Assembly (NCBI GenBank): GCA_029876055.1
Contig: CM056876.1
Span: 1,488,001 to 1,552,000, forward strand
Source of the DNA: Madurella fahalii
Lineage: Eukaryota; Ascomycota; Sordariomycetes; Sordariales
Length of the DNA: 64,000 nucleotides
Direction of reading: 5' to 3'
The notes beneath the pieces are model-generated. The model did no database searches and had not been told where the DNA came from. It was given only the letters and a program-made list of their open reading frames with translations. Made by a program: the position numbers and the translations under genes. Below, piece after piece: positions 26,465-38,284 of the stretch (position 1 is its first letter; every line of letters begins with the position of its first letter).

Positions 26465-29397
26465 TCAGATGCCCATCATCTGTTCTGCCAGACTCGGTGT
26501 CGAACCAGTGGAATTGAAAGGAAGGGACGATGTTACATCAACGGTGGAGGGCTGCTCCGAGGCTGACATGGGTCGTCGACGTCAGAGGTTGGACCGCGTG
26601 GGAGAGTTGCTGGAAATTGATTGGAGACCTCGGCGAGAGGATCTGCAGCGAGCAAAAAGATCGAGATCTTGTTGTGATCGTCGAAGAAAAGAGCCGCCCC
26701 TTAACAATTTCGATATTTCGGGAAACGTCTCCTCGCTCGTGATCACACTCGCATCATCGGGCGGGAGGGGAGGGAACGGAAGCGGTAGGATTGGCGTGCG
26801 AAGAAATCCAACAAGACGCTTTGCATTGGGACGATCAATTGCACCAGGAGGTGGATGACGTTACGTTCGAGAGGCACCGTGTAACGGATGGCGGGCAGGT
26901 CCTACCCATCTATCGTGGAGCGGTTGGATGCGGCATTTCTTCAAGAGGGTGAAGGATTTCTGAGACAGGTGTGTAATAATTGACAAAAGTTGCGATTGCC
27001 CATCTTTTCTCGGATGTTTGTTCGATCTTGGTTGTTGTGTCACCTCGGTGACCTCACAGCGCCTTCCACGTGCTCGCTAACAGGCGAGTCCGCGGCGTCG
27101 GGCCACCACCACCTCGGCTGCTGTGACGTCGACCGGTTGAAACATCAGTGGAGGCTATTTTACCAGCCTCTCGGGATCCTGGTATGGTCCGGAACGAAAT
27201 AAAATCTTGGGCAGCGTTTTTTCGGGCTTGAAAAAAAAAAGAATAAAAAATAGAAAATAAAATTAAAACCAGGTTTATCTCCATAACGCCATGAACTTTG
27301 GAAACGGAGAACAGACGCTTGCGGTCAACAAGCCATGTTTACCCTAAAGCCCCTGGCTGATGGTCTCTGAAATGCGCAGCCAATTAAATCACGCGAATCG
27401 GTCGGCGCATTTCCCAAAGTAGGAAAAAGTTCACGCCTCAAGGGGCTTGCTTCATGATCCGGCCTTCTGGAAGCAATCGTAGAAGGACCTAACGCTTTGA
27501 TGGCCCCAGCGATGGCTTCGTTCTTAGCTAATGAAACTCAGCCCACGATGTTAGATCACCAAAAGGGGGAGGGGGGTGGGTTCTGTCGATGAGAGAGATT
27601 AAACTCTCTTGTTGTTGCCTGACTGTGTTGCCGGGGTCTGAATCGGCCAAGGTTCGGTGTTGCCGTGTTTTATAACCGTACACTTAACATCAACGTTATG
27701 TTCTCTCGGCAATCCTCTGGTCGGCAGCAACCGGGGTTGTGCGAGAAACGACTTAGGAGAGTGGGTATCCCGTGGAGACGCTGTCTTGAGAAGATCGTCA
27801 CCGGAGTGCCCGAGAAGGAAGGGAGTTGCGATTATAATTTTTTTAATCTCATTTATTTGGGCCTTCCTATTTTGAAGATTTCCATCCGGAGCTGTTGCAG
27901 CGTTTCCATCTTGGTTCTCGTGAGAGAGGACCGTTGTAATGCGGCTCTGGTGGAGAGGGAACCGTAGAAGATGATGCAATGATCCTACATTCCCAACAAG
28001 CGATCCAGATGTGAGCCGGACGCTCGGGGCGATCATGTGGAGATGAAGGACAATCTCTCCTTTGCGTGGTTGATCTACCGCGCATGAACACGTTCAACCC
28101 ACCCCCGTTCAACTCATCTCGGACGCATGGAATTTAGGGATATCACAAGCTTGAACGCTGCCTTGGGCATCCTGGTGACGAAAGAAGTTTGGCTTGCCAA
28201 GACGATGCAGAGATCCAATAACGGAGCACGGATGGGGCGCTGCTTCAAGATCCCACGACAGCGCTTTGGCAGCTTCCCCGGACTTCTCACAGCATGCCCG
28301 GAGACCGAGCACGGCTGCCGGGGCGGGTGCGCTGGGACCGTGGCGGCACAGCTGACACGGCTCGGACCTCCCCTGCGATAAACGAGGGCTCAGCGGTTTG
28401 TCAAAGCGTCGGTTCGAGAAGAAAGATGGAAATTTTTTCCTTCACCGGTTCCCATCACCGCTTGTCTGTGAGCCGGTACTTCTGCATCCTCTCCTGCTTT
28501 AGCGTACTTTCCTAGCGTACCGCATCCAGCCTGGTGTTTTCTGTGGTTGGCGAAAACGGTGATGATCATTGCCGAAATCTTACCAACCTTTTCGGACATG
28601 ATTTATCGGTGTGCCAGTTGTCGGCTGTCGGCCGCGAGCGGCTGGGCAGCTGACGCGCGATTTGGCAACTGCTCTTCCAAGGCAAGCTTGCCAGGTGTAA
28701 CGCGGTGACGATTGACGGCAGCGCTGATCCCCGCCGTGCTCTTTTGGATGTTGCCTTAATGTTGTTGATTTTCTTGACTGGATGAATCCATCGTCAGCTG
28801 CCAGCAGAATCAGCTCGGTACCGAGGCGACCTTTTGGACTCGAATGCTGTGCTGTGTGGTTATGGTCTCTGCATGGGGAAATGGAAGGGGATGAACCGTG
28901 ATTGCAGCGTCCCCTTCACCACAGCCAATCTCGCGAGAACTTCTGCCCGAAAACCGAGAAAGTCACGCGTGGTCCCAAGAAGGAACGAGCTGAACGGCAA
29001 GGCATGACAGCGACAGGGCTCCCCCGCATTCTGCACCAATGCAGGTGCCAATCAAGCCAGCCGGTCGGGGCCCAGCACGCGTTTCCCCGGTTGTGATGGG
29101 CTGTGAGCTGGGGCGGAGTCCAGGCCCCGTCAGCCGAGCTATGGCGGGATGGCTATCGTGATTGGCGGGTTGGCTACGCGATCCAGAGAACGGCGCCTTC
29201 TGGAAGACGGCACGGAATGGTCACCCGGTGAGCGGAAACTCGGGGCACGGTCGTTCAAGGCATTGGATTACGTGGTGTGTCAGGGACACTGGAAATAGAA
29301 GGTGTTGGCAGTTCCTTCTGTGCTGGGATCGGAATGGTGGTCATTAGTTCCAAGGGAATGGGAAAACGGACGGTCAACTATTTCCCTGCTGGAAGAA

Positions 29398-29420
29398 AAA
29401 AATAAAAATAAAAATATCAA
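29398..29420. repeat. AT-rich AAAAT repeat
   Basis: Several AAAAAT/AAATA units in tandem in non-coding sequence. Confidence 0.7.
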
Positions 29421-30197
29421 TAAAAATGATAATGATTTTTGTAATCCCTGTTTTCTTGCCATTAACTACCCCCCTCGCTCCGTCACCGCCCGCATTCGGT
29501 TGCGATCCGCAACCTTGCCCATCACGCGACTAGCAGCGGCAATTGAGATCGTAGCTAGCAAATTCCATTGCATATACTTGTCCATTTCGTTAGCCTATCA
29601 GAAAATACAGGTAAAATAAAATAAAATCATCTGCCAACACCAATCGATAGCCAATTTCAAGTCAGAATTCCCGTTTACGCTCCAAGTCCCTGGCGCTAAC
29701 GATGCCAATGGTGAGGCTCATCACCGTGGTTGTGGATCACTTTCTGGCCAGTCACCCTCATTATTGAAACATGTGATACGTACGCTGCATAGAGTGAGAA
29801 TCATGATGTCGCTGCAACCCCATAACTCAAGCTTTGCCCCGCTGGATACAGGAACGAGGAAAAAGGAGAGCTGCAAGGAAATCAAGGAAATCAAAAATAT
29901 AGCCGCTCCAAGTCGCTGGTTTCTGTTTTCGGCGGAGCACCTCAGGTCGCTCGTTACCGGCACGGCGGGTTGCCCGCCAATTGTGATAACGCATCGAACC
30001 GCCAAGCGCTGGGCTTGTGTGACGGTGCGGTGCGTGTGCTGCGTCGGGGAATCCGCCCGGCAGACAGACTGCCGTGAAGCGAAAAGGGCTGCAGCTGGGC
30101 TGCAGTGAGAGGCTGCATTTGTAGCGGCTATGCAGCATGGTTAGAAACATCGTGACGCGCCCGGAAATAGGGGCGATAGCTATGGCACTTGGGGTCA

Positions 30198-30230
30198 CCC
30201 AAAAAAAAAAAAAAAAAAAAGAAAGAAAGA
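30198..30230. repeat. Poly(A) tract followed by GAAA units
   Basis: About 20 A are followed by GAAAGAAAGAAAAG. The tract lies in non-coding sequence 3' of the CHY zinc finger gene. Confidence 0.85.
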
Positions 30231-30602
30231 AAAGAGGGGGGAAAGGGGGGGTGCAGTAATGTGCACGCCAAAACCAGCGCGTATATGATACCTGGCCCAT
30301 GGATGGCAGATTCTATGTAAGGTAACTTTCACATCTAACAGAGATTAGAGAAGAGAGCCTTTATTACGCGCGGCGGTCCACGGACCCCGATCTAGGTCTC
30401 TCAACTATGCACAGCGCGGTTCAATAGGCAGGCCACCTCTGTAGCAAAGGTTTGGCGGCCGCACTACACTGGGCTTGACCAGGCTCATTCCCACTTTGAC
30501 AAGTATCGTAACGTCAACTCACCATCTTTCGCGCACTTACTTTGCTACGCTCTCCATATCACTCACCTTTTGTGACCAAGACTCTCCCTCCCCTCCCACT
30601 CA

Positions 30603-32892
30603 TCAATCATCCTTCTTCGCAGCGGGGCCTAGCCGTCTATACTTCCTCTTGTCTCCCCTCCTCATCAACCGCTGGTCCCGCGTCCCCTTCCCACCTTCCC
30701 AGTACCCCTTCCCCCTCTTTCCAATCACACTCCTCCCGCAAAACGCACTAGAGGGCCATGTCAGCAATGTCTTTCCATGCCATTTCCCTTGATGGCTGTT
30801 TCAAGGGAGTTGTCCGTATAAGTAGCGCCATCAACGGACCATCCCCATCCCATAGCCCCTGAAACCGCGGCGGTAGCCAGAAACACGAAAGCAAAAGACG
30901 GTGAAACACCTACCAGCTCTCAACACTATAATTCTGCTCCCTCGAGCACCATCCGCAAATCATCCGGTTCGCCCACTCGTTGAGATGATCCTCGGCAGCG
31001 TCATGGCATCTGTCGCACGGGTGCACCTTGGAGCAGCACGAGAAACGGAACCAACGGTAGCTGCGCCGATAGTGGGTGCAGGTGCCCCTGTCGGGCAGGG
31101 GTTCGCCCGCCTGGAGGCCGAGCTTCTCTTGCCTGCGGCGAGGGCCGGTGGTGGGCGGCAGCTTGCCGCCGTGGTGCCCGGGTGCGTAGGCGAGGAACTT
31201 GACGTCGGGGATCTTGAAAGTGAAGCGGGCGTGGCATTCGCGGCAGACGTTGGTTGTCGTTTCGCCGCGGACCGAAACCAGGCCCGCGGACGCGGTGGAG
31301 CACTTGCCGCAGGTTGGGACGAAGGTGCTGGGAGGGGTTAGGACTGCTGATGGAAAAGAAAAAGGAGGAAAAGGGCAAAGGAGGACAGGTAGGTACCTTG
31401 GAAGAAGATCAGCCACGGTGCAGGCAGTGGCATCGATAAACCCTGCGCGGGTCGAGTTTTGGTGAACGAATTCTTGACGGAAGCGGACCGTGAAAGGGGT
31501 TGCACATTTCTTGCAGCTGGTCGACTTCTCGACGTTGCCTTTCAACCCGGTTACCTCGTTCAACGTTTTGCAGCGGTCACACTTGACGCTGAGACTCAGG
31601 ATGGAAACCTGAAGTAGCTCGATCCCATGTAGTTCGATGGAGGGAAAAGACATTGCCGTTCCTAGCTCCTGCGTCTGAGTTGGCAGGGACGGGCCGTCTG
31701 CCTCATTTCGCTCGATTGCCGCTCCGCCATCTTCTTCATATTCTTCGTACGAGTCCTCATCGGACGAGCCTGAGTCGTCCGAGGCCGCGTCAAGGCCCCA
31801 TTCAGGCGGCCGAGGGATGACATGGATATGCCCCCTTCCAGTCTCAATGGTAGAGGAATGCTCGGCCTCCTTTGTTTCCTGATATAGAGCATTCGGTGCT
31901 TCAGTAGTCACCACCTTCCGGGCAGCCGACTCCTGGGCTTGCTTTGCCAGAACATGCATGTTCTGTGCGAGATAGTTCAGATGGCTCATGAGAGACATCT
32001 GCCTCTGCTCAGCCGCTTTCTGAGTGAAGAGCTCTTCCAGAGCCTCTGCATCTTCAGAGTCGACGTCATTCAATAGAATGCGCAGAGACTGCAAGGGGTA
32101 AAGGAGAGGAACGATAAGCTGGACAGACTGGACAGCCTGAAGGCCATGCGGAAGATTGGACCTCCGCTTCGGTTCCAGGGGCAGGGTATAGACAATGCCG
32201 TCGCTGGACCTGTGGTAGACCGGTAACCGGCTCATGCGAGCCTCGAGCTGTCTGACTTCCTGGGCCCGCCTTGCCTTTGCTTCGGCAATCTGCTCTCGCG
32301 AGTATGATTCCTCAGGAACGTACGGCCGATCTACTGGAGAAGGCTTGGGGGTGGTTTTGGCGGGCAGCTCGCCTATCTTGGCGGCTGGCTCAGCATTTAG
32401 GTGCCGGGTATCCTTGTATATCGTTAACTTGATCGTCTCGGCCTTCTGCTCTGACAAGAGCGATTCAAGTCTCCGATCGAGAGCATTGGTCAAAGCGAGC
32501 AGCGTTGCACCCCGTTTTTCTTCGACCAGTCGGTCCCAGCCTCTTTCGATGTTGATGGCGAACCCTCGAGGGATATCGGTGTTCCTGATTTGTAGCCGAG
32601 GAGGCAGTCTCGGATAGGCCGCTGGGACCCTAAGGTCGCATTCCAGATGGTCGAGGTCAAAGGGAAAATCAGGGTCGGACGGGGCTAGTTTGAATAGGAG
32701 GGATGTCTCTCCGTCAAGGTCAGTTTCTTTGGGAGAGTATCGACGCCTCAGCTGCCCGATTTGGTAACCTCTGGTGTCTCGAACCTCCTGTTTAGGAACC
32801 GGCTTCGGCACGACCCGAGACGGGGGCGCCTCGGCAACCGCCTGGCTGCTAGATTGTGGTGAAAGCCCGCCACGAGTTCGGATGGGAACCAT
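30603..32892 (-). CDS. CHY-type zinc finger protein
   Basis: Three exons: 31397-32892, 30914-31327 and 30603-30747, giving 684 residues. Intron 1 (31328-31396, 69 nt) joins LLP to STFVPTCGKC. Intron 2 (30748-30913, 166 nt, donor GTAGGT, acceptor CCCTCTAG) splits a Cys codon. Without it the frame ends at a TAG right after SVES; with it the protein continues as CAFCGRSVIGKRGKGYWEGG and ends in a basic tail. The N-terminal half resembles an RWD-like fold. The middle carries an acidic Ser/Glu run and CxxC pairs (CDRC...CKKC, CGKC...CREC). The C terminus has the CHY signature (GTCTHYRRSYRWFRFSCC, then HPCDRCHD, MICGWCSREQ and the exon-3 CAFC). The family binds several zinc ions; yeast Hot13, a smaller member, acts in the mitochondrial intermembrane space. 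No targeting peptide is evident here, so location is unknown. Confidence 0.88.
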
Positions 32893-33246
32893 TGTTTCCT
32901 AAAGCTAGGTGATTATACAATGAGAAGACGCGGCGAAAAGAAAAGAAAAGAACTTGCAAGAACTGACGTGAACCGGTATCAGTCGTCGCCCCGACAGAAG
33001 CGATGAGAGATAAGAATTGAAGTTTTAACAGTCAAAATTTCTATGCACTACGCCGATGGCCTATTTAGATAGTTTTGGCCCATTCCATTGTATGCAAACG
33101 TATCAACGCAATACTTCGGCGAGGAGTAATACGGTGGCGTCGTGACTCAGAATGATGCATCTGCTTGTGACTTTACGACAAGTCCAAGGTGGGGCAAACA
33201 GGACGATCAACCAGGGTGTGCACGGATCATAGAATGTGGCGTTCAA

Positions 33247-33292
33247 GGTGAGATAAGGTGAGATAAGGTGAGATAAGGTGAGATTCGGTGAG
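33247..33292 (+). promoter_or_regulatory. Tandem GATA-motif repeat
   Basis: A 10-bp unit, GGTGAGATAA, is repeated about 4.6 times. It creates three identical AGATAAG sites at 33251, 33261 and 33271, then a degenerate copy (AGATTCG) at 33281. One more AGATAAG lies at 33008. HGATAR is the known core site of fungal GATA factors (nitrogen, iron and light regulators). The array lies about 355 bp upstream of the CHY zinc finger start codon. The sequence shows only the motif; GATA-factor binding is inference. Confidence 0.5.
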
Positions 33293-34315
33293 CTCGACGT
33301 TATCACCACCACCAACCCGTCGACGACGCCCAGAGGTGTCTCTTGGGGAACGCAGTATATTCTTCCTTCTTACCATTTCAATTTCTTTTCGTATCCTTCA
33401 GCCGTTTTCGCCTCTTTCGGCTTTATCAATCCCCCTTTTTGCCCTTCCTATACAAGAATTGGGTAACCCAAGTGTCATCTATCTCTTCATTATCATCGGC
33501 TGCTGGATCTAGTTCATCTACCCCAATTCGGCCCGTAACCTTCATGTCACGAGTACAGCCCATAATGTACCCCATGTGAGGAGCAACTCAACTGTTTGTG
33601 GGGTATTAGGCAAAATGCACCTCCGGGAAGGCGCTCCAGAATCTCCCCCGGCTCGGTAGGGCGCCCCCTCGTCAACGTATACGTAGCTCGTTCCAAGGGG
33701 GAATTATAGTCAAGGGTGTTTCCCGGCTGGTTGCCACCGGCAGGTGGAGCGAGAACCCGAGGAAGCGGTGCCAAAACCCGGCTCTTGAACAAACTACCGT
33801 CGATCCCGACCGGAGGTACCGTGATATGGATGTACGGATAAAATAGGACCATGTCTGGGCAACCCACGTGAAACGGGCGCGGTTATACCGCCGGTTACGA
33901 TATCATGGATCTTGATGTTTCAGTAGGGAATTCAGGCGCTAGCATTCTGGTTCTCATGCTTGCTAGGTGCTGGTTTGACTAAACTGCTGATGGAACTTGT
34001 TTCTGCGGCGGCAGTTCGGGTGAGTTCTGATTGAGTAACGGCACAGCTGTTAGAACGGGCAGTGGGAGTTGGGAGACTCTGCGGGATGTCGAGGTGCATC
34101 TCACGAGGTGTCTGTTTCCCGTTTCCCAACGAGTAGAACTTTTCATGGCATCCACTGGCTCTCGGCAGTAGGATAACACACAGTCCGAAAACTCCATGTG
34201 CAATTCCGAGCCTTAGACGATGCCGGCAACAGCAAAGGTGAACAGGCACTTAGGGAACTTACTATAGGGCCAAGGGACTCCGTTTGCTTCGACGGATCCG
34301 GGAACCTGAAAAAAA

Positions 34316-34354
34316 CAAAATAAGATAAATAAATAAAATAAAATAAAATAAATA
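34316..34354. repeat. AT-rich AAATA/AAAATA repeat
   Basis: Tandem TAAATA and TAAAA units, about 39 bases, in non-coding sequence. Confidence 0.8.
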
Positions 34355-37300
34355 AACATGTAACATGAAAACAAAAAGGAAAAATAACTGCGGCATGTTA
34401 CAATCTGATCAAAACCATCTGGCCAAATCTCTACTAGACTGAATTGGGCCGAGAATGACCCTGACGGTCCGTCCTCGTCGCGATACATGATACCATTGTT
34501 GCCGGTACTGGACAAGGTAAGGCAGCAAGGTGGCCCAGGCCTCACCGAGCCCAACCCACACCCACTGCAGCCTCAGATCGCGATAGGTTACAGAGGGTGA
34601 GGCCAACAGCGTAGCAGTGCCAGTTGGCCCACAAGAGGCAGAGCAAGAAGCTGTTGTATGGACAAACCCAGCTTCGTGCGAAGCATTGCCCTTGAGAGGA
34701 GGCGTACAAGTCGATGAACCCTCCTGTGTGAGGCCCCAACGAGCAGCTCCCAACGCGCCTCGGGGTCGAGGTGCAAGGGGCGGCGCGCGTGTACGAATAG
34801 CGTAAAAGTCAGTAGGATTTTTGCACCACTGGGCTGTCATCTAGGCAAGCAACGGCCCAGAGATACTGTCGTACCCCAGGCTGACTGCGCCAGCGTGATC
34901 GTGCATGCATAGCAAAATCGCGATGAAGAGTGATCCATGATCCAAACAAAAGAAGTACACGAAGCGGAAAGTAACAAGCACAAGCACGAGAACAACAGCA
35001 AGTCCCACTGTCCCCTTCCAACGAAGCAAAGCGTGCAGGCGCCATGCATATCAAGAGCGGGGGGCCCAGGCCGGCGGACGAAGACGACTCGAGATCGCGA
35101 ATCACGCTTGACTGGGATATGGCCCAAGTCGTCCAGGTGCAGTCCGGCCCGCAGCTGCCACGTCAAATGGGATGGCCCGGCGGCGGCGGCGGGCGAAACG
35201 ATAAGTCAAACCACCTGCTCTTTGCCTGCCCGCGCGGTTACGGTTGGGCGTCAATTTTTCCGCACAACGCCTGCCGTCCGGTGACCTTGCCGCTTGAACG
35301 CCGGTTGGGTTCGTCACATCTCAAGTTTTTGAAGGTTTGGGGGTCGCAGGTTCGGCAGATATCTTTTTACGAGGCAAGCAGCCTCGTTTGTCCGCCCCGA
35401 TTACTATGAGGAGTGATGCGTTGTCAACGAAAAAGTGCTCGGGATTACGGGGGGCGGGGGTGGTAATGACGATGACGACTCTTGGTGTTGTTGACGAAAC
35501 GAACATGACGAGGGGGGGGGTCAATTCGTGATGCCGTGGTTTCTGGTCACGCATTCCCTGATTTTTTTGCATCCGCAAGTGCAGTGCCGGGGCACTCCGT
35601 CCCAGGCACTCGACGGCGATTCGACACAGAGCGGCAAAAGCACGAGAAGGCGGTCTGGGGACTCGGTGCCGTTCACCCAGCCTGGGCCGGGCACCAGGAG
35701 GCCGGATGGAGGGAGGAACTCTGTCGCAGCGCAGATGGCCTTACTCACCTGGTTAAAAGTTGATGAGTTGGCAGTCGCGGGCCAGGGCCAGATGACCAGC
35801 GTCTTTTGGATGCACACTCGGATCCAGCCCGAGGGGTTGCCCACACACCCTCCCACGGCGCTGAGGCAACCCCAGACTTTTGAGGCGGCGGGCAGGGTGG
35901 GGATGGGGGGGAAGGGGCGGGACGGGGAAGGTTAAACGGACCGTGAAGCGAGCCCATGTGACGGCCTGGTCGCTGCCGCCTCCTCTCGAGACGGGCCTAC
36001 ATCGTGGATCTTGCCGGCCAGAATTTTTGGAGAAATGAAACGGGCGAATGAATATTGTAGTTAATTATTTTTATTTATTTTCTGGGCGCTAGTTCCCCGG
36101 CCCCAGGGATTTCTTTTGGGGCATTTGGATGCTTGAGATTACGGAGACGTCACCAGACAGCCGCCACATTGTGGCGCTTACACGGCACTCGGATATCGCG
36201 CATTGCAGATGCAGACCCGTCAGGCTCATGAGCAGCTCTGCGTGGTGGTCAAGCTCAGTGATGCTGGAAGATGCGAGAAATCCCAGAAGCGCCAAAAATC
36301 CCGGGGGAATTGGAGGCTTGCCACCCCGTCTGCCCATCCTTTTCCGACAAGCCCATCAGGGCCGGACATCCTACAATTCGGCCCTGGGTGGGCTCCGAGT
36401 GATCTATTTCAGTCGTTCAGCCTGGCAGTGGTCGGCAATTCATCGATGCCTGGGAGCACAGTCAGTAATGGGCTGATTGCACTGCCCCACCTGCTTGCCT
36501 AGGCCTGGCTTCATGGTTACACGATGGTGAATGTCCGTTTCGAGCGTGGGGTGATACGGAGCGCTTACCGTTTGGCCCTCAAGAAATTCCCAGAAATCGG
36601 CCCTCTGAATTTATCGATTTTTCTGTCTCTGCCCCTCCTTTCCAGTTACATCCGGGTACCCCGTCTTGCGGCGCTCGCATCACCGGAACACCTCCAACCA
36701 AGCCTGCTTGCTCTTGCATCGTGGGTCAAAGACAATGGAAAGGCCCCTCATCCCCTGTACCAGGACCCTAATGTCTTACCCACTGTATTTGCTTTGGTCC
36801 CCTTCGGTTTCAGCTGACACCCTGGACTCGGGACCCCGTATATTTCCCAGTGAGCTGGTTTGGATTTATGTCCAAGAGTAAAATGATAGACGTGCCAACT
36901 ATCAAGACCGGCCCATGGCGGGCTGATTTCCTGCGCTTTTTGCAATTGGGTGCCAGCTGGTCAAGGGACCGGTTCTTCTTCTTTCTTGCAGGCTGCAGCG
37001 GAGATCTAGTGATCGCTGCCATGCCTTGCTGCTGCTGCTTCTCGCCGCAGCATGCCGCGGAACCGGCACATGACCGGCCTCTGAACCGTGGCTGGACAAG
37101 TACTATAGACATGGTGGATGTTTTCATGTTGCCACAAGCCGGGTGCATCATCACATCGATTCCGGTGTTTTGCGTTCAACAATACAGAGATATCCCGCCA
37201 TCGGGTGAAAGAACCCCCGTCGCGCGTCCACACTCGCTGACGCATCTAGCCGAGGTTGCCCTCTCACAAAAGTTGTGCCTGGGTAAAGGAGGAAGTGAAC

Positions 37301-38284
37301 ACATTGTGACACCGTAACACGGCCCTGCCCAACGAAACTACGGTTCCGACCGTTCCTTGTTGGATTGTTCGACGCCGTTGCGATTAACAACACAGTCACA
37401 GGCACAATCACAGCCACAGACACAGGGACGAGTAAGCACTCCCATGCGGGCGGCAACAGATGCCACCTGTAACAGCGGGCGAGTGACACAGATACTTCCT
37501 TGGTAGGCTGGCGCTACCTTCGTGCTCCTCATTGTCCCTCACCGAGCGTGGGGGGTTATTCATGATCCCAGCTCGGAGGTTGACGGCGAGCCATCTCCTT
37601 TGAAACCCCTAGTACTAGAAGTTTGTTAATCTAACATGGAGGGCATAAACCCAAGCACGACGCTATACCTGAGGAGAGACGTGCCACCGTTTGGCCGAAT
37701 CCAGCAACGGCCATTGAACAAGCCGATATCGGACAGGGATGAGAATGTAGAGGGACCTGGAGGGGTTCCCATCGAGGAATTGGCCGTTCCATTTCAGCAC
37801 TTGGATCCTATACAGCACGTTCAGTGCGGAAGTGCGTTTCCTTACAATGCTTGAAAACCGCCGCATAGGACCATTCCTTATTATGGGCCTCCTAGAATTG
37901 CGGAAGTGGAACTTGATCTTGAAACCGTCCCACTCAAGGGCTTATTATGAGTCTCAATCCAAGTCTGGCCTTTCTTGGTAAGTCTGAGCCGGGTTCGCTG
38001 TCACCACATCCCCATGGAGTGCAACACCAACCCCAGACGAAGGGGTGGTAGTAACATTCTCCCTTCCTAATTGAACGCTGTGAATATAAAGCAACTCTGC
38101 AACTACTACTTCTGTATCCATAAACCGCCGCAATGCATGCCCAAGTCATACGAAACCATGCTAGTAGAGCCTGCAAGCTACCTCTACCACTAGCCGCCAA
38201 GGCTGGTATGTACAATATCCAAGCGACAAATGAATCCCTGCCCCTTTCCCGGTTATCCACCGGCCATTTCAACCGAACTGTACT

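Larger units (their letters stand above)
10552..30602. other. Gene-poor block of about 20 kb
   Basis: The first few hundred bases are the promoter side of the minus-strand gene ending at 10551. Beyond that I find no ORF that reads like a conserved protein. The longest frames (for example 283 codons on the minus strand near 18.9-19.75 kb) have random composition and no motif. Base composition is not strongly AT-rich, so it does not look like heavily RIP-mutated sequence. Listed inside it are a possible kexin-like fossil (25.86-26.46 kb), a weak small ORF (24.95-25.18 kb) and simple repeats. Confidence 0.55.
32893..38284. other. Intergenic spacer, 5.4 kb
   Basis: The left end is the promoter region of the CHY zinc finger gene and contains the GATA array listed separately. 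The right end is the 3' flank of the Lsb5-like gene. I see no credible gene in between; the ORFs are short, overlapping and Ser/Arg/Pro-rich. Confidence 0.6.

Noticed and set aside
30901..31341. 146-codon plus-strand ORF
   Set aside because: Antisense to the zinc-binding exons of the CHY protein gene; codon-bias shadow.
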